NCBI GenBank assembly: GCA_964450835.1
Contig: CAYVEQ010000048.1
Span: 1 to 11,915 of the forward strand
DNA length: 11,915 nt
DNA from: Caccocola sp964450835
GTDB lineage: Bacteria; Synergistota; Synergistia; Synergistales; Synergistaceae
Direction of reading: 5' to 3'
Below are positions 5,032 to 11,915 of this stretch, in pieces. The translations under genes and the position numbers were made by a program. Each line of letters starts with the position of its first letter. The stretch's first letter is position 1. The notes under the pieces are model-generated. The model saw only the letters and a program-made list of their open reading frames with translations, had not been told where the DNA came from and made no database searches.

Positions 5032-6804
5032 CTATCCTTTGGGAAGCGTCATAACGAACGCGGCTCCTCCGAGTCTGCTGCCGCCCAATGTCAGGCTGCC
5101 GCCGTGGCGTTCCGCGATCCTTCGCGATATGGAAAGCCCAAGCCCGTAGCCGCCGCAGTTTTTGCCTCTGCGGGCCCGATGTCCGTCGCCTCTGCGGAAA
5201 CGCTCGAAGATCACTTCCCTGTCCGCAGCTTGCACGCCGGGACCGTTGTCGTCAACCGTTATCCTCCATGTCCCGCCGGCATCATCGACAGAGATGTCTA
5301 TTTCGGCGCAGTCACACTCTCCGAGCTCAATATATTTATTGGCGTTTTCAGTAATGTTCAAGAGAGCGCGGCGCAGGTCGCCGTAAACGCCTTTTACCGA
5401 AGCGCCTTTGGGAACGCGGGCCGCAATCCTGAGCGGCTTAGAGCGGGGCAGCGCCTCTGTTTCATCACGCACGTCTTCTATGAGTTCGTTCAGGCTGACT
5501 TCGCCGAGCGCGGGAAGCGCCGGAGCCGCGTTCGCGTCCAGTCTGACCAGCAGAAGCATGTCGTCCACCAGACGGGTCATTCTGTCCTGCTGGAGGAGCA
5601 GGCTATTGATTGTTTCAATGTCTTCAGCGCAGTCCGGTCCGTTAATATGAGGCGAGTTTTTCATAAGCTCCAGACCTGTGCGGATAATCGCCAGAGGCGT
5701 CTGAAATTCATGCCCGGCGTCTATAAAGAAGTCGCGGCGCGCCTCCTCAAGCAGTATTTTATCAGTGAGGTCGTGAAGCACAATCATGCGCCCCCGGGGA
5801 AGAGCGAGCGTCGAGGCTTCTGCTTCGGTTCTGTCTCCGTGTATGAGAGAAACAATCTTCCGGCCGTCCGGTTCATCGAGCATATCGTACAACTCGCCGG
5901 ACGGCAGGACGGACTCAACCGCCGCGCCGCGCGCCGGAAGCGCGCCGTCATGACCGCGGCATATCCTCGACGCCTCGGCGTTGATATAGCGTATGCGCTT
6001 TTCTTCGTCTATCAGAATTACCCCGACAGGAAGAGCCCCGATTATCTGCGCGAGTTCGGCTTTGCGCTCCCGCGCTTCGTGAATCACTTTGTTAAGAGAA
6101 TCCTGCATGCAGTTGAGCGTGTTCGTGAGGGTCATTATATCTCCGTCTTCCGTGATGGGAAACCTTGCCTTTTCCCCGCGCGCTATCTGCGCGGCCGCCT
6201 CATTCAAAGTGCGCAGCGGCGACATTATCGATCTGAGCGCAATAAACGTCCAGAGCCATATCAGCACAAGCGCAGCCGTAAAGTATTTGAGAAACGGGAC
6301 TGTGACATTTTGCGCTATTTCAGAAAGACGCGCCACGGGATAAGAGAGCCGCACAACGCATTCGCCTCCCCCCGGAAGAAACGTCCTGCGCGCGAGATAT
6401 ATCTGCCACGCGCCCAGCGTCTTGCTGTATCGCATCTCGAAACCTTCGCCCGTCTCAAAAGCGCTTATTACTTCCCCGCGCGTGTAATGGTTTTCAAGCA
6501 CGCCCGCGTCGGCCTTATTGTCCAGCAGCACATCCCCGTCCGAGTCCACGACCGTCATGCGCCCGTCCGGATATAATCTCTGCCATATCTCCGCGGTTTT
6601 TTCAAGCCCCGTGAGGCCGTCCGTCACGGCCGAATCCGCCGCGACGCCGAGATAACGCCCTATTGTGTTTCTTGCGCTTTCAATGTCGCCGCTTCGTTCG
6701 GCATTATAGATTATGAGCCAAGCCGCGGCTCCTATCGCGCAGGCCGCCAAGGTCATCAGCAGCACGATTTTCCTTTTCATCGTCAGAGAGCGCACGGACC
6801 CCAA
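5032..6804 (-). CDS. phoR: PhoR-type sensor histidine kinase
   Basis: Inner-membrane kinase expected to phosphorylate the adjacent PhoB when phosphate is scarce. Numbering from the ATG at 6780 (582 residues), the order is TM1 (5-25), an extracytoplasmic region (about 27-163), TM2 (166-184), HAMP (185-235) and PAS (about 240-340). HisKA follows with phospho-acceptor H357 in GHEFQTPL, then the N box around N475-N481, G1 DNGPG (511-515), F box (525-529) and G2 GYGLGL (544-549). The sizeable outside domain resembles the Bacillus PhoR plan more than that of E. coli. I prefer a TTG start at 6804: a GGAGG inside the end of phoB (6815-6819) lies 10 bases upstream, while the ATG at 6780 has no ribosome binding site. 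This leaves two bases after the phoB stop and suggests translational coupling. It is last in the operon. The kinase call is firm; the PhoR role rests on context and architecture. Confidence 0.9.
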   Translation of the reverse strand: MGSVRSLTMKRKIVLLMTLAACAIGAAAWLIIYNAERSGDIESARNTIGRYLGVAADSAVTDGLTGLEKTAEIWQRLYPDGRMTVVDSDGDVLLDNKADAGVLENHYTRGEVISAFETGEGFEMRYSKTLGAWQIYLARRTFLPGGGECVVRLSYPVARLSEIAQNVTVPFLKYFTAALVLIWLWTFIALRSIMSPLRTLNEAAAQIARGEKARFPITEDGDIMTLTNTLNCMQDSLNKVIHEARERKAELAQIIGALPVGVILIDEEKRIRYINAEASRICRGHDGALPARGAAVESVLPSGELYDMLDEPDGRKIVSLIHGDRTEAEASTLALPRGRMIVLHDLTDKILLEEARRDFFIDAGHEFQTPLAIIRTGLELMKNSPHINGPDCAEDIETINSLLLQQDRMTRLVDDMLLLVRLDANAAPALPALGEVSLNELIEDVRDETEALPRSKPLRIAARVPKGASVKGVYGDLRRALLNITENANKYIELGECDCAEIDISVDDAGGTWRITVDDNGPGVQAADREVIFERFRRGDGHRARRGKNCGGYGLGLSISRRIAERHGGSLTLGGSRLGGAAFVMTLPKG

Positions 6805-6806
6805 TG

Positions 6807-7505
6807 CTATTCGCCCTCCTCCCAAATCAGCCTGTAGCCGCGCCCCCGCAGCGTCTGCGCGGATAACGCCGGCCTGCCGCCGTCGTTCAGCTTTCTGCGA
6901 AGCCGCGACATATGCACGTCCACGGTACGTGTATCGCAGTTTCCGAATCCCCATATCTTTCTCAACAGTTCGTCGCGCGATACAATGTGACCCATGCGCA
7001 GCGCCAGCGCTTCGAGAATCGAGTACTCCGTCGGGCTGAGGTCTATTATGTTTCCCCGCAGCCATACCTCTTTTTCGGCTGTGTCAAGCTTAAAATCGCC
7101 GTCTTCTATGACTTTCTTCGCCGCCGGGGCCATCCGCGAACGGCGAAGGAGAGCGCGCACGCGGGCAAGCAGCTCGTCAAGCGGGAAAGGTTTCCTTATG
7201 TAGTCGTCGGCGCCGAGGTCAAGCCCCTGCACAACGTCCTCCGGAGAACTCCTCGCCGTAAGCATGAGTATGGGGATATGACGAACCGCGGCGTCGGATT
7301 TCACGCGGCGGCATATTTCCCATCCGTCCATACGGGGGAGCATAAGGTCGAGCACCACGAGGTCCGGCATCTCCTCATACACCAGAGAAAGCGCGCAGTC
7401 GCCGTCATACGCGCACACTGTCTTGTAACCCTGCTGACGGAGCGCCCTGCATATGAACAGGACAAGATTCTCCTCGTCGTCGACGACAAGTATCTTCTGC
7501 GCCAT
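6807..7505 (-). CDS. phoB: PhoB/PhoP-type response regulator (OmpR family)
   Basis: A 232-residue two-domain cytoplasmic transcription factor. The receiver domain (1-120) has the acidic pair D9/D10, phospho-acceptor D53 in VVLDLMLP, T83 and K105, all as expected for an active receiver. The C-terminal winged-helix domain (about 133-228) contains the OmpR/PhoB signatures LSPTEYSILEAL and TVDVHMSRLRRKL, so DNA binding to tandem direct repeats is expected. The gene starts five bases after the phoU stop and ends two bases before the proposed phoR start. It was given the PhoB name because it sits between phoU and a PhoR-like kinase in a pst operon. The likely target is the four-repeat array before pstS, giving autoregulation. 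The response-regulator call is certain; target specificity is inferred. Confidence 0.92.
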   Translation of the reverse strand: MAQKILVVDDEENLVLFICRALRQQGYKTVCAYDGDCALSLVYEEMPDLVVLDLMLPRMDGWEICRRVKSDAAVRHIPILMLTARSSPEDVVQGLDLGADDYIRKPFPLDELLARVRALLRRSRMAPAAKKVIEDGDFKLDTAEKEVWLRGNIIDLSPTEYSILEALALRMGHIVSRDELLRKIWGFGNCDTRTVDVHMSRLRRKLNDGGRPALSAQTLRGRGYRLIWEEGE

Positions 7506-7510
7506 GGCCT

Positions 7511-8200
7511 CTACCCGCGCCTCTTGCGGCGGCAGTCCGACGCCCTGACGGGCCGGCCCGTGTACATGTACGCAATCCGCTCCGCGACATTCGTCGCATG
7601 GTCGCCCGCGCGTTCGAGGATGCGCGACACGTTCATAAGGCCGATGGACTGTTCAATCCGTTCCGGCTTCTCCATGATAAGCAGAAGCAGTTCTCTGATT
7701 ATCTGTCTGTCCAGGTCATCCATGTCGTCGTCGAGCGGGAAGACATTCAGCGCTGCGGCGACGCTGCGGCTGTCCAGCGCCTCCGCTGATAAAGAAAGCA
7801 TCTTTTTCAGAATCTCAACCATGCAGGGAATGTCTGTCAGCGGCTTCAGCGGAGGCTTCCCGGAAAGAGCGGCAGCCGATTCCGCGATATTTTCAGCATA
7901 ATCTCCTATACGTTCAAGGTCGACGGCTATATGCATAAGGCTCACTACCGAACGGAGGTCTTCGCCGAGCGGCTGATAACGCGCGGCGAACTCCATGCAT
8001 CCGGCGTCCACTTTATCTTCCAGTTCGTCTAAAGCATCTCCGGCTTCTATTACTTTTCGGGCAAGTTCCGCGTCACGGTTTTTCAGGGCCCATACGGCCT
8101 GTTCAACGGACTCGCCGGCCATGCCGCACATGCGGTAAATCATATTTTTCAGCGATGACAGATCTTCTTCCACTCTTTTGCGCGTGTTTATCGTGCTCAT
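7511..8200 (-). CDS. phoU: Phosphate signalling protein PhoU
   Basis: A 229-residue, all-helical cytoplasmic protein with the two tandem three-helix repeats of the PhoU family. Each repeat carries the metal-cluster motif: DLERIGDYAENIAE (94-107) and ILERAGDHATNVAE (194-207). PhoU couples the transport state of PstSCAB to PhoR and keeps the Pho response off when phosphate is plentiful. GGGAG about 10 bases upstream of the ATG supports the start. It lies 34 bases after pstB, the widest gap in the operon, and 5 bases before phoB. The C-terminus ends in a short basic tail (CRRKRRG). The length is normal for the family and both motifs are intact. Confidence 0.95.
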   Translation of the reverse strand: MSTINTRKRVEEDLSSLKNMIYRMCGMAGESVEQAVWALKNRDAELARKVIEAGDALDELEDKVDAGCMEFAARYQPLGEDLRSVVSLMHIAVDLERIGDYAENIAESAAALSGKPPLKPLTDIPCMVEILKKMLSLSAEALDSRSVAAALNVFPLDDDMDDLDRQIIRELLLLIMEKPERIEQSIGLMNVSRILERAGDHATNVAERIAYMYTGRPVRASDCRRKRRG

Positions 8201-8234
8201 CCGTCTTCTGCTCCCGTCTTTATAAGTTCTTTTT

Positions 8235-9062
8235 CTAGCCGAATCTCCCCGATATATAGTCTTCGGTGCGCCTGTCCTTCGGTGAGGTAAACATCTTCGC
8301 GGTCACGTCATATTCTACCAAATCGCCCGACAGAAAGAACGCCGTGTAATCGGAGACACGGGCGGCCTGCTGCATATTATGGGTAACAATGACGACAGTG
8401 TAATCGCGTTTAAGTTCATTGACGAGTTCCTCTATCCTTGCCGTCGACATCGGGTCAAGCGCGGAAGTCGGCTCGTCCATCAGAAGCACTTCGGGGCGGG
8501 TAGCCGCGGCCCGCGCTATACACAGACGCTGCTGCTGCCCGCCGGAAAGCCCTGTGCCCGGCTCTTTCAGCTTGTCTTTGACTTCTTCCCAGAGAGTCGC
8601 TCCCGAAAGGCTCTTTTCGACTATCTCGTCAAGTTTGTTCTTATCTCTGATCCCGATGAGCCGCGGGCCGTACGCTATATTATCGTAAATCGACATAGGA
8701 AACGGGTTCGGCTTCTGGAAAACCATGCCGACTTTACGCCGGAGCGTGATGACGTCCGTTCCGCGGGAAAGTATATTTTCTCCGCCGATATTTATCGAGC
8801 CTTCGGCACGCGCCGATGAGATGAAGTCGTTCATTCTGTTAAAGCATCTCAGGCAGCTGCTCTTTCCGCAGCCGGACGGGCCGATGAACGCCGTAACTTT
8901 ATTGGCTCCCATATCGAACGTGATGTCTTTGAGGACTCTGTGCTCTCCGTAATAGAGGTTCAAATGTTCAGTCCTTATCTTTGCCGTGAAGGAAGTTTTT
9001 CCCGTTTCCGTCTTCGTGTCTCTGTTCTTTGTCACGCCCCGCATAGCCTTTTTTTCACCCAT
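8235..9062 (-). CDS. pstB: Phosphate ABC transporter ATPase PstB
   Basis: ATP-hydrolysing subunit of the high-affinity phosphate importer, bound to the cytoplasmic face of PstC/PstA. All ATPase motifs are present: Walker A GPSGCGKS (61-68), the Q loop in FQKPNPFPMSIYDN (115-128), characteristic of PstB, signature LSGGQQQR (172-179), Walker B VLLMDEP (192-198) and the switch His in VTHNM (226-230). At 275 residues it is about 20-25 longer than many PstB proteins, because of a polar N-terminal extension (1-25). The ATG at 9062 directly follows the pstA stop and has AAGGAG (9073-9078) 10 bases before it, which supports keeping the extension. A second in-frame ATG at 9044 has a weaker site. Assignment is secure. 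Confidence 0.96.
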   Translation of the reverse strand: MGEKKAMRGVTKNRDTKTETGKTSFTAKIRTEHLNLYYGEHRVLKDITFDMGANKVTAFIGPSGCGKSSCLRCFNRMNDFISSARAEGSINIGGENILSRGTDVITLRRKVGMVFQKPNPFPMSIYDNIAYGPRLIGIRDKNKLDEIVEKSLSGATLWEEVKDKLKEPGTGLSGGQQQRLCIARAAATRPEVLLMDEPTSALDPMSTARIEELVNELKRDYTVVIVTHNMQQAARVSDYTAFFLSGDLVEYDVTAKMFTSPKDRRTEDYISGRFG

Positions 9063-9929
9063 CTATCTCCCGCTCCTTTCCGAAAGAGACGCGCGCGCTA
9101 TAACGCCGGCGGCGCTTGTCACCGTGACCAGCCCTGCCAGAACCAGGATCGCGCCGTATTCTACAGGCTCTGCGGCCGCGGGGTCGGTTGCCGACGCGGC
9201 AAGCAAGTATATATGATACGGAAGCGCCATAACCCTGCTGAACAGGCTTTTTGCAATATCCGGAGCAAAATACGCCGCCCCCGTGAACATTATCGGCGCT
9301 GTTTCGCCGGCCACGCGGCCTATGGCAAGTATCGCGCCGGTTATTATTGCGGAAGCCGCCGACGGAAGCACGACCTTGAAAATCGTCTGATATTTCGCAG
9401 CGCCAAGCGCGTAAGACGCGTTTCGGTAATCCTGCGGCACCGACAGGAACGCCTGCTCCGCGACGGTAACGATCAGAGGCAGCGACAGACACGCCAGAGT
9501 CAGGCCCGCGGAAAGGAGGCATGAACCGAATCTGAGGAAAACGACAAAAAGTGAGAGCCCGAAAAGGCCGAATATGACCGAAGGCACTCCGGCCAGGGAT
9601 CTGACGGAGATGCGCATGAAGCGCACAAGCAGCGAATCTTTTTTCGCATATTCCGCGAAATACAATCCCGTAATTATGCCGACGGGGAGCGCGACTCCCA
9701 TTGAAACCAGGACAAGCTGCACTGTGCCGATAAGCGGCGTAAGGATGCCGCCGGCCGTCATTCCGTCGCGAGGCGGCGAAAGCAAAAACTCAGCGGAGAG
9801 AGTGCCCGCGCCTTTTCCGATTAAATAAATCGCGACCGAGCATATGAGAGCCGTGAAAGCAAGAGCCGTAAGACACAATATCGCGGTCGCCGATTTGTCA
9901 CAGAGCCTGCGTCTGCGGGTGCGGTTCAT
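9063..9929 (-). CDS. pstA: Phosphate ABC transporter permease PstA
   Basis: One of the two membrane subunits forming the phosphate channel with PstC. The 288-residue protein has a basic N-terminus (NRTRRRR) and about six hydrophobic segments (16-38, 62-90, 112-134, 138-158, 190-212, 258-280). The EAA-type coupling loop that contacts PstB is at 169-191, with NASYALGAAKYQTIFKVVLP. The conserved GRVAGETAP stretch at 204-212 is typical of PstA. Its ATG overlaps the pstC stop as ATGA, and AGAGGTG lies 7 bases upstream. Its own stop abuts the pstB start. Both junctions indicate translational coupling. Confidence 0.95.
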   Translation of the reverse strand: MNRTRRRRLCDKSATAILCLTALAFTALICSVAIYLIGKGAGTLSAEFLLSPPRDGMTAGGILTPLIGTVQLVLVSMGVALPVGIITGLYFAEYAKKDSLLVRFMRISVRSLAGVPSVIFGLFGLSLFVVFLRFGSCLLSAGLTLACLSLPLIVTVAEQAFLSVPQDYRNASYALGAAKYQTIFKVVLPSAASAIITGAILAIGRVAGETAPIMFTGAAYFAPDIAKSLFSRVMALPYHIYLLAASATDPAAAEPVEYGAILVLAGLVTVTSAAGVIARASLSERSGR

Positions 9930-10840
9930 CTCTTATCACCTCTTTTTTCAACATATAAAGAAGCAAGGTTTATGGCCAGGGTCATCAGCAGGAGCAGAAG
10001 TCCTGCGAAAAACAGCGCGTGATCGTGCGCGCTCCCTACCGCTGTCTCTCCCATCTCGGCCGCTATCGCCGACGTAAGCGGCCTTACCGGATCCGTCGGC
10101 GAGGCAGGAATAACGGCGGCGCCGCCTGCCGCCATAAGAACAACCATCGTTTCCCCGAGAGCCCTCATAACTCCGAGCAGTGCCGCCGCTATGATTCCGG
10201 GAAGAGCGCTCGGAAATACTACCTTAAAAACTGTTTCCATCCTTGTGGCTCCCAACGCGTATGAAGCGTCGCGCCGGTCGTCCGGCACAGATGCCAGAGC
10301 TTCATCGGAAAGCGAGGCTACCGGAGGAATTATAATGAATCCCAGCAAAACAGCCGCGTTAAGCAAATTCAGCCCGCTTTCCACACCGAGAACTTCCTGC
10401 ATCCATGGGGCTGTTATCATCATTCCTATAAAACCCGGCACAACCGACGGCAAGAAACCCAGCACTTCAAAGAGAACTTTAAAGCACTGCCGCACTTTGC
10501 GCGGCGCTATCTCGGCGGAAAAAACCGCGAGCGCTATAGAAACCGGAACCGCGATAACGCTCGAAAGAAACGTCGTTGCAAGCGTCCCGGCTATCAGCGC
10601 CGCCATTCCGAGAGCCGGCGGCTCTTCCGCCGGGTACCAGTCGCGCGAGAAAAAGAGTTCCCAGACAGGAACGGATTTAAGGACCGGCAGCCCGTTGGCC
10701 GCAAGGAATCCCAGAATGAAGAGCAGGACGATTATCCCCGTCGCCGCCACGCAGAAAACCGCCCGCGACATTATCATGTTCCCGGCGCCGCCGAAAGCGA
10801 ACACCGGTCCGTCCCTTGTTTTGTCCGCGGCAATACGCAT
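9926..10840 (-). CDS. pstC: Phosphate ABC transporter permease PstC
   Basis: Partner permease of PstA in the inner membrane, 304 residues. Hydrophobic segments lie at about 28-50, 76-108, 125-148, 160-178, 212-240 and 275-297. The EAA loop is at 191-213 (DASYALGATRMETVFKVVFP), followed by RALGETM (226-232), as in PstC. The ATG at 10840 has only a modest ribosome binding site (AAGGCGG about 8 bases away). It gives a polar 22-residue N-terminus, so a start at M22 or M24 cannot be ruled out. It begins 32 bases after pstS and overlaps pstA by four bases. Confidence 0.94.
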   Translation of the reverse strand: MRIAADKTRDGPVFAFGGAGNMIMSRAVFCVAATGIIVLLFILGFLAANGLPVLKSVPVWELFFSRDWYPAEEPPALGMAALIAGTLATTFLSSVIAVPVSIALAVFSAEIAPRKVRQCFKVLFEVLGFLPSVVPGFIGMMITAPWMQEVLGVESGLNLLNAAVLLGFIIIPPVASLSDEALASVPDDRRDASYALGATRMETVFKVVFPSALPGIIAAALLGVMRALGETMVVLMAAGGAAVIPASPTDPVRPLTSAIAAEMGETAVGSAHDHALFFAGLLLLLMTLAINLASLYVEKRGDKR

Positions 10841-10872
10841 TGTGCAGTCCGCCTTCTTCTTTCCGTCAACGG

Positions 10873-11700
10873 CTACTTTATTTCCCTCAGCGGGACAAAA
10901 CCGGCGCCGTTAACTATCTTCTGCCCGGCGTCGCTTTGCATATACATAATAAAATCGAGCACGTCTCTCCCCGGCCAGCCGTCTGTGAACATGTAGAGGA
11001 AGCGGGAAAGCGGATACAGCCCATTGCGCGCGGCGGCGGCGCTCGCCGGTACTCCGTCAACCTTCACGCTCTTGACGGTGTTATTAACGTAACCCATGCC
11101 TTCATATCCGATCGCGTTCGGATTTCTGCCTACGGCTGCGAGCATTGCGCCGCTCGAAGCCGCCACTTGAGCCTTTGCCGCAACCCGGGTCTTTTCGTCC
11201 GTGTCCATGATCATTTCCTGCCATGTGCCGTAAGTGCCGGAGCTGGTGTCGCGCCCCACTACGACTATCGGGGCGTCGGCGCCGCCGACTTCCCGCCAGT
11301 CGGTAATCTTTCCGGAGAAAATATCTTTCAGCTGCCGTCGTGTGAGGCTCTCAACCTTATTGTCCTTATGCACTATCGGAACGATGCAGTCTAAGGCCAC
11401 CGCAAAAGGAACAGGATAAACCCCTTTCGATATGCAAGCCCGTATTTCAGAATCCTTGATAAAGCGCGAAGCGTTCGCTATCTGCGCCGCGCCGTCGGCA
11501 AGCGATTTGAAACCGTTGCCGGTTCCGGTTCCGGAAACCGAGAACTGCGCGCCTCCGTGCTCTTTCATATACCGCTCAACCGCGACCTGCCCAAAGGGGA
11601 GAACCGTTGTCGAGCCATCCATGACGACGGGCGCCGCAATTGCGGCCGCAGCCGCGGTCAGAACCGATATTGCCGTTAATGCCGTCAATACTTTTTTCAC
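10873..11700 (-). CDS. pstS: Phosphate-binding protein PstS
   Basis: Extracytoplasmic substrate-binding protein that delivers phosphate to PstCA, 275 residues. It begins with a Sec signal peptide (MKKVLTALTAISVLTAAAAA, then IA), with likely cleavage after A22. There is no lipobox cysteine, so the mature protein is probably soluble in a periplasm rather than lipid-anchored. Phosphate-ligand regions of the family are visible: DGSTTV (28-33), SGTGTGNG (56-63), SRF (78-80) and RDTSSGTYGTW (150-160). It is shorter than E. coli PstS but within the range of the compact PBP-like subgroup. The start codon is GTG, with AGGAGG (11708-11713) 7 bases upstream. It is first in the seven-gene operon, directly behind a Pho-box-like array. 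Confidence 0.95.
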   Translation of the reverse strand: MKKVLTALTAISVLTAAAAAIAAPVVMDGSTTVLPFGQVAVERYMKEHGGAQFSVSGTGTGNGFKSLADGAAQIANASRFIKDSEIRACISKGVYPVPFAVALDCIVPIVHKDNKVESLTRRQLKDIFSGKITDWREVGGADAPIVVVGRDTSSGTYGTWQEMIMDTDEKTRVAAKAQVAASSGAMLAAVGRNPNAIGYEGMGYVNNTVKSVKVDGVPASAAAARNGLYPLSRFLYMFTDGWPGRDVLDFIMYMQSDAGQKIVNGAGFVPLREIK

Positions 11701-11730
11701 AGGTACCCCTCCTGTTTATTTTATGCTTAC

Positions 11731-11736
11731 AGTTTA
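11731..11736 (-). promoter_or_regulatory. Candidate -10 box of the pst operon
   Basis: Read on the - strand, TAAACT lies 10 bases downstream of the last repeat of the Pho-box-like array, a usual distance for PhoB-activated promoters that lack a good -35. Transcription would begin near 11724, leaving a short leader that still contains AGGAGG (11708-11713). TAAAAT at 11718-11723 fits TATAAT better, but it would start transcription inside the ribosome binding site, so it is less likely. Confidence 0.45.
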
Positions 11737-11745
11737 TTCGGACAC

Positions 11746-11786
11746 GGTAAACGATGTGTGTATGAAGTGTAACGGTATCGTAAAGG
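11746..11786 (-). promoter_or_regulatory. Pho-box-like array: four repeats at 11-bp period
   Basis: On the - strand, upstream of pstS, four seven-base units are each separated by four bases: CCTTTAC (11786-11780), CCGTTAC (11775-11769), CATACAC (11764-11758) and CGTTTAC (11753-11747). Read as hexamers they are TTTACG, GTTACA, TACACA and TTTACC, each one mismatch from the TTNACA of Bacillus PhoP sites. The 7+4 layout and 11-bp period are those of PhoB boxes in general. Location, spacing and the phoB gene in the same operon all agree. The match to the E. coli CTGTCAT consensus is only partial. Confidence 0.65.
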
Positions 11787-11860
11787 ATCCGCCGGCTCCC
11801 TCAGCGCGGCCGCGCGTTGCCGTTCTCCGCTAAGGCCGCAGCGCTTTCGCTGCCGCGGAC

Positions 11861-11890
11861 AAAAAAACAAGGCGCCCGCGAGGGGCGCCT
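11861..11890 (-). terminator. Rho-independent terminator of an upstream - strand gene
   Basis: AGGCGCCC (11870-11877) and GGGCGCCT (11883-11890) form a perfect 8-bp G+C-rich stem with a five-base loop. On the - strand the stem is followed by TG and then seven T (A run 11861-11867 on the + strand). It must end a leftward transcript whose gene lies beyond the right edge, and it insulates the pst promoter from read-through. Confidence 0.8.
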
Positions 11891-11915
11891 GTCTTCTGCC
11901 GCGCTGCCGTTTTAC

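Noticed and set aside
4954..6576. 540-codon open frame on the + strand opposite phoR
   Set aside because: It lies wholly antisense to a clear histidine kinase, has no ribosome binding site or recognisable domain, and its arginine-rich composition is what a G+C-rich gene yields on its complement.
6912..7901. 329-codon open frame on the + strand opposite phoB and phoU
   Set aside because: It is a shadow of two well-supported genes with all family motifs intact, and has no family resemblance of its own.
11838..11853. GCAGCG/CGCTGC hairpin as a second leftward terminator
   Set aside because: No T run follows the stem on the - strand; the terminator at 11861-11890 already explains the site.

Overview
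The window reads as chromosomal DNA from a moderately G+C-rich, probably anaerobic bacterium. PstS carries a plain Sec signal peptide with no lipobox cysteine. That fits a diderm (Gram-negative-type) envelope better than a typical Gram-positive one. Together with Fe-dependent alcohol dehydrogenase and YfcC-type carrier genes, this makes an amino-acid-fermenting diderm such as a member of the Synergistota a reasonable guess. The assignment is inference only. No tRNA, rRNA, IS element, phage gene or CRISPR array was seen.

Left part (1-4510, genes on the + strand). A gene-free leader of about 350 bases holds a strong hairpin, a short tandem repeat and a possible -10 box. It precedes an iron-containing alcohol dehydrogenase (363-1535). 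An MBL-fold hydrolase with a variant HxNxDH metal motif (1628-2509) follows after a short spacer that contains a perfect 11-bp hairpin. Next is a poorly explained gap of about 580 bases (2510-3093). It has one small reading frame behind an excellent Shine-Dalgarno site, a cluster of short palindromes and two candidate promoters. The gap ends at a 471-residue YfcC/DcuC-family carrier (3094-4509). These three genes look like metabolic accessory genes (aldehyde/alcohol interconversion, a hydrolase and a carboxylate or amino-acid carrier), but the sequence does not prove a shared pathway.

Middle (4510-5031). This convergent spacer carries three hairpin-plus-T-run terminators, all reading rightward, and a fourth hairpin without a good T run. 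No convincing leftward terminator was found for the operon that ends at 5032.

Right part (5032-11700, genes on the - strand). This is a compact seven-gene phosphate operon, in transcription order pstS-pstC-pstA-pstB-phoU-phoB-phoR. The genes overlap, abut or are separated by at most 34 bases. PstS binds phosphate outside the inner membrane, PstCA form the channel and PstB supplies ATP hydrolysis. PhoU links transport state to the PhoR kinase, and PhoR phosphorylates PhoB. In front of pstS are four imperfect 11-bp-period repeats that look like a Pho box, with a -10-like hexamer 10 bases downstream. PhoB encoded at the end of the operon therefore probably controls its own operon. A leftward terminator at 11861-11890 closes an upstream - strand gene lying beyond the window.

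I did not find an obviously new biological system. The best leads are the Pho-box array with its all-in-one operon, the HxNxDH hydrolase, the unexplained 2510-3093 gap and the stack of hairpins at 4558-4984.
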